NCBI RefSeq assembly: GCF_940807255.1
Contig: NZ_CALNWY010000019.1
Location: 1 to 64,000 of the forward strand
DNA length: 64,000 nt
Reading direction: 5' to 3'
Source of the DNA: Mixta sp. Marseille-Q2659
GTDB lineage: Bacteria > Pseudomonadota > Gammaproteobacteria > Enterobacterales > Enterobacteriaceae
Shown here: positions 42,177 through 52,715 of the stretch, piece by piece
Layout: each line of letters opens with the position of its first letter
Numbering within the stretch: position 1 is the stretch's first letter
Notes under the pieces: generated by a model
Database searches by the model: none
The model's input: only the letters and a program-made list of their open reading frames with translations
Told to the model about the DNA's origin: nothing
Made by a program: the position numbers and the translations under genes

Positions 42177-43304
42177 ATGCAAACCATCTCTCCGCTGGCG
42201 CGCTATCAGCAGGCGCTGGATAAAGGCGAATATCAGCCTGATGAAGTACAGCATGCTGCCATAAGCCGTTTAGAGGCGATCCAGCAGGCACTTATCGCCC
42301 GGCAATCCGCAGCGCAGGCGCCTGCGTCGGGCTGGCGCGGCAAGTTGGGTAAGCTGCTGGGCAAGGAGAAAAGCGGTGATTTGCTGCCGGTGCGCGGGCT
42401 GTATATGTGGGGCGGAGTCGGTCGCGGAAAAACCTGGGTAATGGATCTCTTTTTTCAGTCTATTCCTGGCGAGCGCAAGCTGCGGCTCCACTTTCATCGT
42501 TTTATGCTGCGCGTGCATGAAGAGCTGACTGCGCTACAGGGCGAAAGCGATCCGCTGGAAATCGTCGCCGATCGTTTTAAAGCGCAAACAGATGTACTGT
42601 GCTTCGATGAGTTTTTCGTTTCCGATATTACCGACGCCATGCTGCTGGGTACGCTGATGGAAGCGCTATTTGCGCGCGGCATTACGCTGGTGGCAACCTC
42701 CAATATTCCGCCTGATGAACTCTATCGCAACGGTCTGCAGCGCGCGCGTTTCTTACCTGCTATTGACCAGATAAAGCAGCATTGTGAAATTATGAACGTC
42801 GATGCGGGCATTGATTACCGCTTGCGCACCTTAACGTCGGCACATCTCTGGATCTCACCGCTCAATGAGGAAACGCAGCGCGAGATGGAACGGATGTTTG
42901 TTGCGTTGGCGGGACAAACTGCGCAAGAGAAGCCGGTGCTGGAAATCAATCATCGCCAGCTGCCGACGCAGGGCGTCGAAAAAGGCGTGCTGGCGATAGA
43001 TTTCGCCACGCTTTGCGGAGAAGGGCGCAGCCAGCATGACTATATTGAGCTGTCGCGCCGCTTTCATAGCGTTTTGTTGCTGGATGTGCCGGTAATGCGG
43101 GCGCGCAGCGAAGACCGGGCGCGCCGCTTTCTGGCGTTGGTGGATGAATTTTACGAACGTCACGTCAAGCTAGTGGTTTCCGCCGAGGCGTCGCTGTTTG
43201 AGATTTATCAGGGCGAACGGCTGAAATTCGAATATCAGCGCTGTCTGTCGCGCCTGCAGGAGATGCAGAGCGAAGAGTATTTGCGTCTGAAGCACCTCTC
43301 CTGA
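42177..43304 (+). CDS. zapE: Cell division protein ZapE (AFG1-like ATPase)
   Basis: 375 aa. Walker A GGVGRGKTWVMD near residues 79-90; Walker B LCFDEFFVSDITDA near 142; sensor region LVATSNIPPDELYRNGLQRARFLPAI near 175, all typical of AFG1/ZapE ATPases. It associates with the Z-ring at constriction and destabilises FtsZ polymers. Divergent from zapG across 174 bp, upstream of rplM. Confidence 0.96.
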   Translation: MQTISPLARYQQALDKGEYQPDEVQHAAISRLEAIQQALIARQSAAQAPASGWRGKLGKLLGKEKSGDLLPVRGLYMWGGVGRGKTWVMDLFFQSIPGERKLRLHFHRFMLRVHEELTALQGESDPLEIVADRFKAQTDVLCFDEFFVSDITDAMLLGTLMEALFARGITLVATSNIPPDELYRNGLQRARFLPAIDQIKQHCEIMNVDAGIDYRLRTLTSAHLWISPLNEETQREMERMFVALAGQTAQEKPVLEINHRQLPTQGVEKGVLAIDFATLCGEGRSQHDYIELSRRFHSVLLLDVPVMRARSEDRARRFLALVDEFYERHVKLVVSAEASLFEIYQGERLKFEYQRCLSRLQEMQSEEYLRLKHLS

Positions 43305-43332
43305 AGCAGGCACTTTTTTTGAAGAAAAGTGA

Positions 43333-43361
43333 TCGATTTTTAGCAACGACTTCTCTATAAT
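43333..43361 (+). promoter_or_regulatory. Promoter of rplM-rpsI
   Basis: A perfect TATAAT at 43356-43361 is followed by CTTGCGACC, the GC-rich start region usual for ribosomal protein promoters. The -35 at 17 bp (TCGATT) is poor. A roughly 160-base leader runs to the rplM ATG; a leader of this kind is where L13 autoregulation would act, but I cannot assign its structure. Confidence 0.6.
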
Positions 43362-43529
43362 CTTGCGACCCCACGTTACGGCAAAGTTTTTTTTCCCAGA
43401 AACTTTGTAGCACCGGCAAAACTGTCCGAGGGGGTGGCTTGCTGGTCGATAAGGTCGTGTGAGCCTCAACCGTTTATTCAAGCGTTTGGGATTTCACCAA
43501 CGTGTAACTTAATTTGGGTAAGCTTTTAG

Positions 43530-44366
<837 letters not shown>

Positions 44367-44396
44367 TTGTTTCTGCTTCGGCAGCAGCAGTTGCAA

Positions 44397-44427
44397 AAAA
44401 CCCGGCGCCTGGCGCTGGGTTTTTTTA
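44397..44427 (+). terminator. Terminator of rplM-rpsI
   Basis: A 10-bp stem (AACCCGGCGC / GCGCTGGGTT, one G-T pair) with a 3-base loop, A-run before and seven T after, 30 bases past the rpsI stop. Confidence 0.93.
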
Positions 44428-44666
44428 TGCCCGAAAAGCAGTGAAACAGAGGGAAACACTGGCTTTTAAGCGGCAATTCTTTTGTTGCTTCCCCACAAAC
44501 TGCCTAAAATCTGGTAAACTGACTGTCACTTTGCGCCCGTTAAACGGAGAGCGTCCTGACAGGAAAGGATCGACGTAGCTTTGGCTAACGGGTGGTTTCG
44601 TCAAGCAGGTTAGTCGCCGCGCGGTTGGCTATTCGCACTGTATTCTGGATAAACTTGGAGGTTTTC

Positions 44667-45308
44667 ATGGCTGTCGCTGCCAACAAACGTTCGGTAATGA
44701 CGCTGTTTTCTGGTCCGACTGACATTTTCAGCCATCAGGTGCGTATCGTACTGGCAGAAAAAGGTGTCAGCGTAGAGATCGAGCAGGTTGAAATGGATAA
44801 TCTGCCGCAGGATCTGATTGACCTCAACCCGTATCGTACCGTGCCTACGCTGGTCGATCGTGAGCTGACGCTGTATCAATCACGCATCATTATGGAATAC
44901 CTCGACGAACGTTTCCCGCATCCGCCGCTGATGCCTGTTTATCCGGTTGCCCGTGGTGAAAGTCGTTTGATGATGCATCGTATTGAGCAGGACTGGTACA
45001 GCCTGATGCGCACCATCGAAACCGGCTCCGCTCAACAGGCGGAAACGGCGCGCAAACAGCTGCGTGAAGAGCTGCTGGCCATTGCGCCGCTGTTTACCCG
45101 CACACCTTTCTTCCTGAGCGAAGAGTTTAGCCTGGTGGACTGCTATCTGGCTCCGCTGCTGTGGCGTTTGCCGCTGCTCGGCGTAGAACTGGTCGGAAGC
45201 GGTACGAAAGAGCTGAAAGGCTATATGACGCGCGTTTTTGAGCGTGACTCTTTCCTCGCTTCGCTGACCGAAGCAGAACGCGAAATGCGCCTGCAAGCCC
45301 GGGGCTAA
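44667..45308 (+). CDS. sspA: Stringent starvation protein A
   Basis: 213 aa glutathione S-transferase-fold protein that binds RNA polymerase and supports stationary-phase and acid-tolerance transcription. The conserved block FSGPTDIFSHQVRIVLAEKG is at the N-terminus. The ATG at 44667 has TTGGAGG upstream and matches the family; the longer frame from 44592 reads into the leader. Five bp before sspB. Confidence 0.97.
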   Translation: MAVAANKRSVMTLFSGPTDIFSHQVRIVLAEKGVSVEIEQVEMDNLPQDLIDLNPYRTVPTLVDRELTLYQSRIIMEYLDERFPHPPLMPVYPVARGESRLMMHRIEQDWYSLMRTIETGSAQQAETARKQLREELLAIAPLFTRTPFFLSEEFSLVDCYLAPLLWRLPLLGVELVGSGTKELKGYMTRVFERDSFLASLTEAEREMRLQARG

Positions 45309-45313
45309 CGGCT

Positions 45314-45802
45314 ATGGAAATGTCTCAGCTTACCGCTCGCCGTCCTTATCTGTTGCGCGCCTTCTATGAATGGTTGCTGGATAACCAGTTGACCCCGCAT
45401 TTGGTGGTGGACATTAATCAGCCTGGCGTTTTGGTGCCGCTCGAATATGCGCGCGACGGACAGATTGTATTGAATATCGCGCCACGCGCGGTGGGTAATC
45501 TGGAGCTAGGTAATGATGAAGTGCGCTTTAACGCGCGCTTCGGCGGCGTTCCACGTCAGGTAACCGTGCCTATCGCAGCGGTGCTGGCAATCTATGCGCG
45601 TGAAAATGGCGCGGGCACCATGTTTGAGCCTGAGCCTGCTTATGAGCTACAGGATACGGATGAGCTGTCACAAGGTCAGGAAGAAACGGTTATGTCAGTG
45701 ATTGATGGCGATCGTCCTGATGATGCTGAATCTGACAGTGATAATCCTGACGACGATCCGCCGCCGCGTGGCGGGCGTCCAGCTTTACGCGTCGTTAAAT
45801 AA
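45314..45802 (+). CDS. sspB: ClpXP adaptor protein SspB
   Basis: 162 aa (E. coli 165). The folded N-terminal domain (PYLLRAFYEWLLDNQLTPHLVVD) binds ssrA tags; an acidic flexible linker follows; the C-terminal GGRPALRVVK tail docks on ClpX. It speeds degradation of ssrA-tagged proteins and the cleaved RseA fragment, connecting functionally to degS nearby. Co-transcribed with sspA. Confidence 0.97.
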   Translation: MEMSQLTARRPYLLRAFYEWLLDNQLTPHLVVDINQPGVLVPLEYARDGQIVLNIAPRAVGNLELGNDEVRFNARFGGVPRQVTVPIAAVLAIYARENGAGTMFEPEPAYELQDTDELSQGQEETVMSVIDGDRPDDAESDSDNPDDDPPPRGGRPALRVVK

Positions 45803-45805
45803 AAG

Positions 45806-45832
45806 AGCGGGCCTGAAGGCCCGTTTTTTTTA
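45806..45832 (+). terminator. Terminator of sspAB
   Basis: CGGGCC / GGCCCG stem with a TGAA loop followed by eight T, a few bases after the sspB stop. Confidence 0.93.
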
Positions 45833-45904
45833 TTGGCGTTTACCTTACTTTTTCTCATTATGGATAACCTGACGTCGCGTTATAGCGGAGCCAGACGGCC
45901 ATCA

Positions 45905-45940
45905 TAAAAAAGCCCGCAATGCTTCATTGCGGGCTTTTTT
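45905..45940 (-). terminator. Terminator of gltBD
   Basis: An 11-bp stem AGCCCGCAATG / CATTGCGGGCT with a 3-base loop, A-run on the left and T-run on the right. It is 16 bases after the gltD stop and can act in both directions. Confidence 0.92.
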
Positions 45941-45955
45941 CATCGGGTGAGATGA

Positions 45956-47383
<1,428 letters not shown>

Positions 47384-50300
47384 TTACTGCGCCTGCACCC
47401 GCAGCTCTGCTGCGGAACGACTACGATGCCCCAACAATGCTTTGACATCACTGGATTTAGGTTTGACCAGCGCAAATTTGGCTGACCAGGCTGGCCAGTT
47501 AGCCAGAATTTCTTCGCCACGCGACGAGCCGGTATGTTGAACATGCTCGGTAATCAGACCGCGCAGATGTTCTTCATGAATCGCCAGTTCGTCCACGCTC
47601 AGCACTTCCACCAGCTCCGGGTTAACACGTTTGCGGAACTCGCCGTCTTCATCCAGTACATAGGCGAAGCCGCCGGTCATGCCCGCGCCAAAGTTGACGC
47701 CGGTTTTACCCAGTACGCAAACAATGCCGCCGGTCATATATTCACAACCGTTGTCGCCAATACCTTCGACGACGGTAATGGCGCCGGAGTTACGTACCGC
47801 AAAGCGTTCGCCTGCGCGACCTGCTGCAAACAGTTTGCCGCCGGTGGCGCCATACAGGCAGGTGTTGCCGGCGATCGTGGCTTCATGGCTGCGGAAAGCG
47901 GAGCCAACCGGCGGACGAATAGCGAGAATGCCGCCAGCCATGCCTTTACCAACGTAGTCGTTGGCGTCGCCGGTAAGGGTTTGCTCAACGCCGCCGGCAT
48001 TCCATACGCCGAAGCTCTGTCCCGCCGTACCGCTGTAGTGGATCTTAATCGGATCGGCGGCCAGGCCCTGATCGCCATGGATCGCGGCAATGGCGCCGGA
48101 GAGCGTCGCGCCAACGGAACGATCGGTATTGCGAATATCAAACCAGAACGTTTTGCTCTGCTTCGCTTCCACATAAGGCATCGCCTGCTGCAACAGCGCT
48201 TTGTTAAGGTCGCCCTTATCAAACGGCGGGTTGCTGCCTTCGGTACAGTAGACCGCTTTGCCTGGCATCGGCGTTGCCGTAACCAGCAGCGATGAAAGAT
48301 CCAGGTTCTGCTGTTTCGCTGTAAAGCCGTCCAGCACTTTCAGCAGATCGGTACGACCGATAAGGTCTACCAACCGCGTAACGCCCAGCTCGGCCATAAT
48401 TTCCCGCGTTTCCTGCGCGATAAACTGGAAGTAGTTCGTCACGCGATACGGCAGCCCGTGGTAGTGGTTTTTACGCAGTTTTTCATCCTGCGTCGCCACG
48501 CCAGTCGCACAGTTGTTCAGATGGCAAATACGCAGATATTTACAGCCCAGCGCCACCATCGGCCCGGTTCCGAAGCCGAAGCTTTCCGCGCCCAGAATCG
48601 CCGCCTTGATGATGTCGCGTCCGGTTTTCAGGCCGCCGTCCACCTGAAGGCGGATCTTGTGACGCAGGCCGTTAGCGACCAATGCCTGCTGCGTTTCAAC
48701 CAGCCCCAGCTCCCACGGACAGCCGGCATATTTCACCGAGCTGAGCGGGCTGGCGCCGGTGCCGCCATCATAGCCAGCAATGGTAATCAAATCGGCATAG
48801 GCTTTCGCTACGCCGGTAGCGATAGTGCCCACGCCCGGTTCGGAAACCAGCTTCACGGAAATCATCGCTTTCGGATTGACCTGCTTCAGGTCGAAAATCA
48901 GCTGCGCCAGGTCTTCAATCGAGTAGATGTCATGGTGCGGCGGCGGTGAAATCAGCGTAACGCCCGGCACGGAATAACGCAGCTTGGCAATATAAGGCGT
49001 GACCTTATCGCCCGGCAGCTGGCCGCCTTCGCCGGGTTTCGCACCCTGCGCGACTTTGATCTGAATGACATCGGCATTGACCAGGTAAGCAGGCGTTACG
49101 CCAAAACGACCGGAAGCCACCTGCTTGATACGCGAAACCTTATTGGTACCGTAACGTGCCGGATCCTCGCCGCCTTCGCCGGAGTTAGAGTAGCCGCCCA
49201 GGCTGTTCATCGCTTCCGCCAACGACTCATGCGCCTCCGGGCTCAGCGCGCCGATAGACATGGCTGCGGTATCGAAACGCTTGTACAGTTCGCTGGCAGG
49301 CTCAACCTCATCCAGTCTGACCGGCTGCGTGCCTGGCTGGATCTCCAGCAAATCGCGCAGCGTTGCGACCGGACGCTCATTGACCGTACGGGCATAAAGC
49401 TGGTAGTCGCTGTATTCTCCGCTCTGTACCGCTTTTTGCAGCGTGCCTACGACGTCCGGGTTATAGGCGTGATATTCCCCGCCGTGAACATATTTCAGCA
49501 ATCCGCCCTGATCGAGCGGTTTACGCTGCAGCCAGGCGCGTTTCGCCAGGTTAACCAGATCCTGTTGGAAATCGGTAAAGTTCGAACCGTTAATACGGCT
49601 GACGACACCCTGGAAACAGAGCGAAGAGACATCTTTATGCAGGCCGACCGCCTCGAACAGCTTAGAACAACGGTAAGAAGCGATAGTTGAGATGCCCATT
49701 TTGGACATGATTTTATACAGACCTTTGTTGATGCCGTTACGGTAGTTCAACATCAAGGTGCGGTAATCTTTTTCGATCACGCCGCTGTCAGCCATTTTCG
49801 CCAGCGATTCATAAGCGAGGTAAGGATAGATAGCTGTCGCGCCGAAGCCCAACAGCACAGCGAAATGATGCGGATCGCGTGCGCTGGCGGTTTCAACGAT
49901 GATATTGGCGTCGCAGCGCAGATTTTTTTCTACCAGGCGCGTCTGAACCGCGCCCACGATCATCGGCGCCGGAACCGGCAGACGATGCTCGGCAATCGCC
50001 CGATCGGAAAGTACCAATAACACCGTGCCGTTGCGCACCATGCTTTCAGCCCGATCGCAGAGTTGATGGATGGTTGCTTCCAGCGTCTGCTCGGCCGGAT
50101 TAAAGGTGCAGTCCAGCGTGTCAGCGCGATAGTATTCGCCTTCCATCGTGGTCAGCTGACGGAAATCTGAATAGAGCAGAATCGGTGATTTAAACGAGAC
50201 GCGATGCGCCTGGCCTTCCGCTTCGCAAAAGACATTCATCTCGCGACCAATACTGGTTGCCAGCGACATCACATGATTTTCGCGCAGCGGATCGATTGGC

Positions 50301-51853
50301 GGGTTGGTCACCTGCGCAAACTGCTGACGGAAATAGTCATAAATAATGCGCGGACGGCTGGACAACACGGCGAACGGCGTATCGTCACCCATTGATCCCA
50401 CCGCTTCCTGACCATTCTCGCCCAGCACGCGAATAATCTGATCCAGCTCTTCGCTGCTGTAACCGAACTGTTTCTGATAAGTCGCCAGCGACGTATCGTC
50501 CAGCTCGCGGCTGCCCACCTGATCGTCAGGCAGATCTTCAAACGGCACCAGACGCTTAACGTTTTTCTCCATCCACGACTGATAAGGATGACGGCTTTTC
50601 AGATCGTTATCGGTTTCAGCGGAATGCAGAATACGGCCAGAGCGTGTATCGATGACCATCAGCTCGCCAGGCCCTACGCGGCCTTTCTCCAGCACTTCAT
50701 CCGGCTGGTAATCCCAGATGCCGACTTCAGAGGCGCAGGTGATCAGCTTGTCTTTGGTAATGACATAGCGCGCCGGACGCAGGCCGTTACGGTCGAGGTT
50801 ACAGGCGGCATAACGGCCGTCCGACATAACGATACCGGCCGGGCCGTCCCAAGGTTCCATATGCATGGAGTTAAAGTCAAAGAAGGCGCGCAGCTCTGGG
50901 TCCATATCGGGGTTGTTCTGCCAGGCCGGTGGCACCAGCAGACGCATTGCACGGATCAGATCCATGCCGCCGTTAAGGAACAATTCCAGCATGTTATCCA
51001 TTGAGCTGGAATCGGAGCCGGTTTCATTAACGAAAGGCGCAGCGTCCTGTAAATCGGGAATCAGCGGCGTCTGGAACTTGTAGGCGCGCGCGCGCGCCCA
51101 CTGGCGATTGCCGGCAATGGTGTTGATTTCGCCATTGTGCGCCATATAGCGGAACGGCTGGGCCAGCGGCCAGCGCGGTACGGTGTTAGTCGAAAAACGC
51201 TGATGGAACAGGCAAATGGCCGATTCCAGACGCAGATCCGCCAGGTCCAGGTAAAAGCGCGGCAGATCTGCCGGCATACAGAGACCTTTATAAATATTGA
51301 CCTGGTTAGAGAAGCTACAAATATAGAATTCTTTATCGCCTAACGCTTCAATACGTTTTTCAATACGGCGGCGCGCCATATAGAGACGACGCTCCATATC
51401 GCGTGGACGCCAGCCCGCAGGCGCATTAATAAAAATCTGCTCAATGCGCGGCAGAGAGGAGAGGGCAATCTCACCGAGAACGTCCTGATTGGTCGGCACG
51501 TCACGCCAGCCGACAATCGATAAGGTTTCACGCAGCACTTCTTCTTCGACAATGCGGCGGCTGGCGCGGGCTTTCTCATCGTCCTGGCTAAGAAACAGCA
51601 TGCCTACAGCGTAATTTTTCGCTAAGCGCCAGTTCTGTTCTTCGGCGACAACGCGAAAAAAGCGGTCAGGCTTTTGTAATAACAGGCCGCAGCCGTCACC
51701 GGTCTTGCCGTCAGCAAGGATTGCGCCACGGTGCTGCATACGAGCCAGGGCGTGAATAGCGGTGCGAACCACTTTATGGCTGGGTTCGCCTTCAATATGA
51801 GCGATCAGGCCGAAACCACAGTTATCCTTTTCAAGGGATTTATCGTACAACAT
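47384..51853 (-). CDS. gltB: Glutamate synthase (NADPH), large subunit
   Basis: 1489 aa. A short propeptide (MLYDKSLEKDN) precedes Cys12, the N-terminal nucleophile of the class II glutaminase domain (CGFGLIAHIEGEPSH). A central domain, the FMN-binding synthase barrel (VNADVIQIKVAQGAKPGEGGQ; GYDGGTGASPLSSVKYAG) and the 3Fe-4S cysteines (CRICHLNNCATG-type segment) follow, then the C-terminal beta-helix. GGGGAGG lies ten bases before the ATG at 51853. It is the main ammonium-assimilation route with glutamine synthetase. Confidence 0.98.
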   Translation of the reverse strand: MLYDKSLEKDNCGFGLIAHIEGEPSHKVVRTAIHALARMQHRGAILADGKTGDGCGLLLQKPDRFFRVVAEEQNWRLAKNYAVGMLFLSQDDEKARASRRIVEEEVLRETLSIVGWRDVPTNQDVLGEIALSSLPRIEQIFINAPAGWRPRDMERRLYMARRRIEKRIEALGDKEFYICSFSNQVNIYKGLCMPADLPRFYLDLADLRLESAICLFHQRFSTNTVPRWPLAQPFRYMAHNGEINTIAGNRQWARARAYKFQTPLIPDLQDAAPFVNETGSDSSSMDNMLELFLNGGMDLIRAMRLLVPPAWQNNPDMDPELRAFFDFNSMHMEPWDGPAGIVMSDGRYAACNLDRNGLRPARYVITKDKLITCASEVGIWDYQPDEVLEKGRVGPGELMVIDTRSGRILHSAETDNDLKSRHPYQSWMEKNVKRLVPFEDLPDDQVGSRELDDTSLATYQKQFGYSSEELDQIIRVLGENGQEAVGSMGDDTPFAVLSSRPRIIYDYFRQQFAQVTNPPIDPLRENHVMSLATSIGREMNVFCEAEGQAHRVSFKSPILLYSDFRQLTTMEGEYYRADTLDCTFNPAEQTLEATIHQLCDRAESMVRNGTVLLVLSDRAIAEHRLPVPAPMIVGAVQTRLVEKNLRCDANIIVETASARDPHHFAVLLGFGATAIYPYLAYESLAKMADSGVIEKDYRTLMLNYRNGINKGLYKIMSKMGISTIASYRCSKLFEAVGLHKDVSSLCFQGVVSRINGSNFTDFQQDLVNLAKRAWLQRKPLDQGGLLKYVHGGEYHAYNPDVVGTLQKAVQSGEYSDYQLYARTVNERPVATLRDLLEIQPGTQPVRLDEVEPASELYKRFDTAAMSIGALSPEAHESLAEAMNSLGGYSNSGEGGEDPARYGTNKVSRIKQVASGRFGVTPAYLVNADVIQIKVAQGAKPGEGGQLPGDKVTPYIAKLRYSVPGVTLISPPPHHDIYSIEDLAQLIFDLKQVNPKAMISVKLVSEPGVGTIATGVAKAYADLITIAGYDGGTGASPLSSVKYAGCPWELGLVETQQALVANGLRHKIRLQVDGGLKTGRDIIKAAILGAESFGFGTGPMVALGCKYLRICHLNNCATGVATQDEKLRKNHYHGLPYRVTNYFQFIAQETREIMAELGVTRLVDLIGRTDLLKVLDGFTAKQQNLDLSSLLVTATPMPGKAVYCTEGSNPPFDKGDLNKALLQQAMPYVEAKQSKTFWFDIRNTDRSVGATLSGAIAAIHGDQGLAADPIKIHYSGTAGQSFGVWNAGGVEQTLTGDANDYVGKGMAGGILAIRPPVGSAFRSHEATIAGNTCLYGATGGKLFAAGRAGERFAVRNSGAITVVEGIGDNGCEYMTGGIVCVLGKTGVNFGAGMTGGFAYVLDEDGEFRKRVNPELVEVLSVDELAIHEEHLRGLITEHVQHTGSSRGEEILANWPAWSAKFALVKPKSSDVKALLGHRSRSAAELRVQAQ

Positions 51854-52036
51854 TTCAGTGAACCTCCCCAGGCTCTGCGGATTCCCGGCGCCGATGGCAG
51901 GCGTAGAAAGGGCTGGCGGCAGGCTGGCGTTTCATACGCTCACATGTCGCATTAGCTCCCATTCATAGCCTCAGGCATCGGTGTCACAAGTATTGCGGAC
52001 TTGTTTCAGAGGGAATCTCAATTACTGCATAAATAT

Positions 52037-52055
52037 GATGAGTGGAACACTCATC
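52037..52055. promoter_or_regulatory. Inverted repeat in the gltB upstream region
   Basis: GATGAGTG-GAA-CACTCATC is a perfect 8-bp inverted repeat with a 3-base centre, about 190 bp before the gltB ATG. It is not followed by a U-tract on either strand, so an operator or leader hairpin is more likely than a terminator. Its binding factor is unknown. Confidence 0.45.
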
Positions 52056-52598
52056 CGAAAAGCTTCCAGCGGATTTCCAACTTATCGGGAAAGCGCAAAG
52101 AGGTCAAATAGCGTTCTTACTTATGCTTTTTGCGACTTTATTCGATTAAATATTTGTTTTATATGGTTTTTATGGTGTTTATTGTCCTGCTGTAATAACA
52201 AGCCTGACGGGAAGAAGTGTGAGCTGACTCACTATGGGGTAGTGGCCAAATCTCTGCACCATGCTAGTGCTGGCGCGTATTGTAGTATTATCTGCTACCA
52301 AATACCCTTCAGAGGCGGAATGTATCTGTTTTTCTTATGGCAACTTATTGAAGGTAAATTGCGACGTGTTATAAGGAAAATTAATCAAGCAAAGAGTGCC
52401 TAAAAAAACGCTTAATTTGAATGATTATTCGTTTGGATAAAAGAAAAGAGAAGAGAAGACACTGCGATGGCATTGCCTTGAAAAGCATCAATTGTGGGAA
52501 TAAACCTGCCTGGACAGGGCCTTCAATGTATGCGACTTCATAAAATAGTCAATACTTTTAGCCCGCTAACCTTAATTTTCGAGCAAAGCCGCTTTATT

Positions 52599-52615
52599 TG
52601 CACTTTAATAGTGCA
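52599..52615. promoter_or_regulatory. NtrC-like palindrome upstream of arcB
   Basis: TGCACTTTAATAGTGCA is a perfect 17-bp palindrome with the TGCAC-N7-GTGCA frame of NtrC sites. It is about 100 bp upstream of the arcB start. No sigma54 promoter lies close by, so the NtrC reading is inference; another factor may use it. Confidence 0.4.
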
Positions 52616-52715
52616 GAGCCACGCTATTTCCTGCCTGAGGTGAGTTTGAGCCAGCCATCTCCCGTCGGCATTAAAGTGGGGTATGATGGGAAAAGAGACC
52701 GGGAAGGAAACAGCT

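Larger units (their letters stand above)
51854..52715. other. gltB-arcB divergent intergenic region
   Basis: About 860 bp of AT-rich DNA. In E. coli yhcC lies here, but no YhcC-like frame is seen. It must contain the gltB promoter (Lrp-controlled in E. coli) and the arcB promoter. Two perfect inverted repeats stand out: 52037-52055 and 52599-52615. A 140-codon open frame (51981-52403) is rejected as noncoding. Confidence 0.6.

Noticed and set aside
51981-52403. 140-codon plus-strand frame upstream of arcB
   Set aside because: Starts with GTG without a ribosome-binding site, has Cys/Trp-rich, AT-driven composition and no recognisable family; lies in the gltB promoter region.
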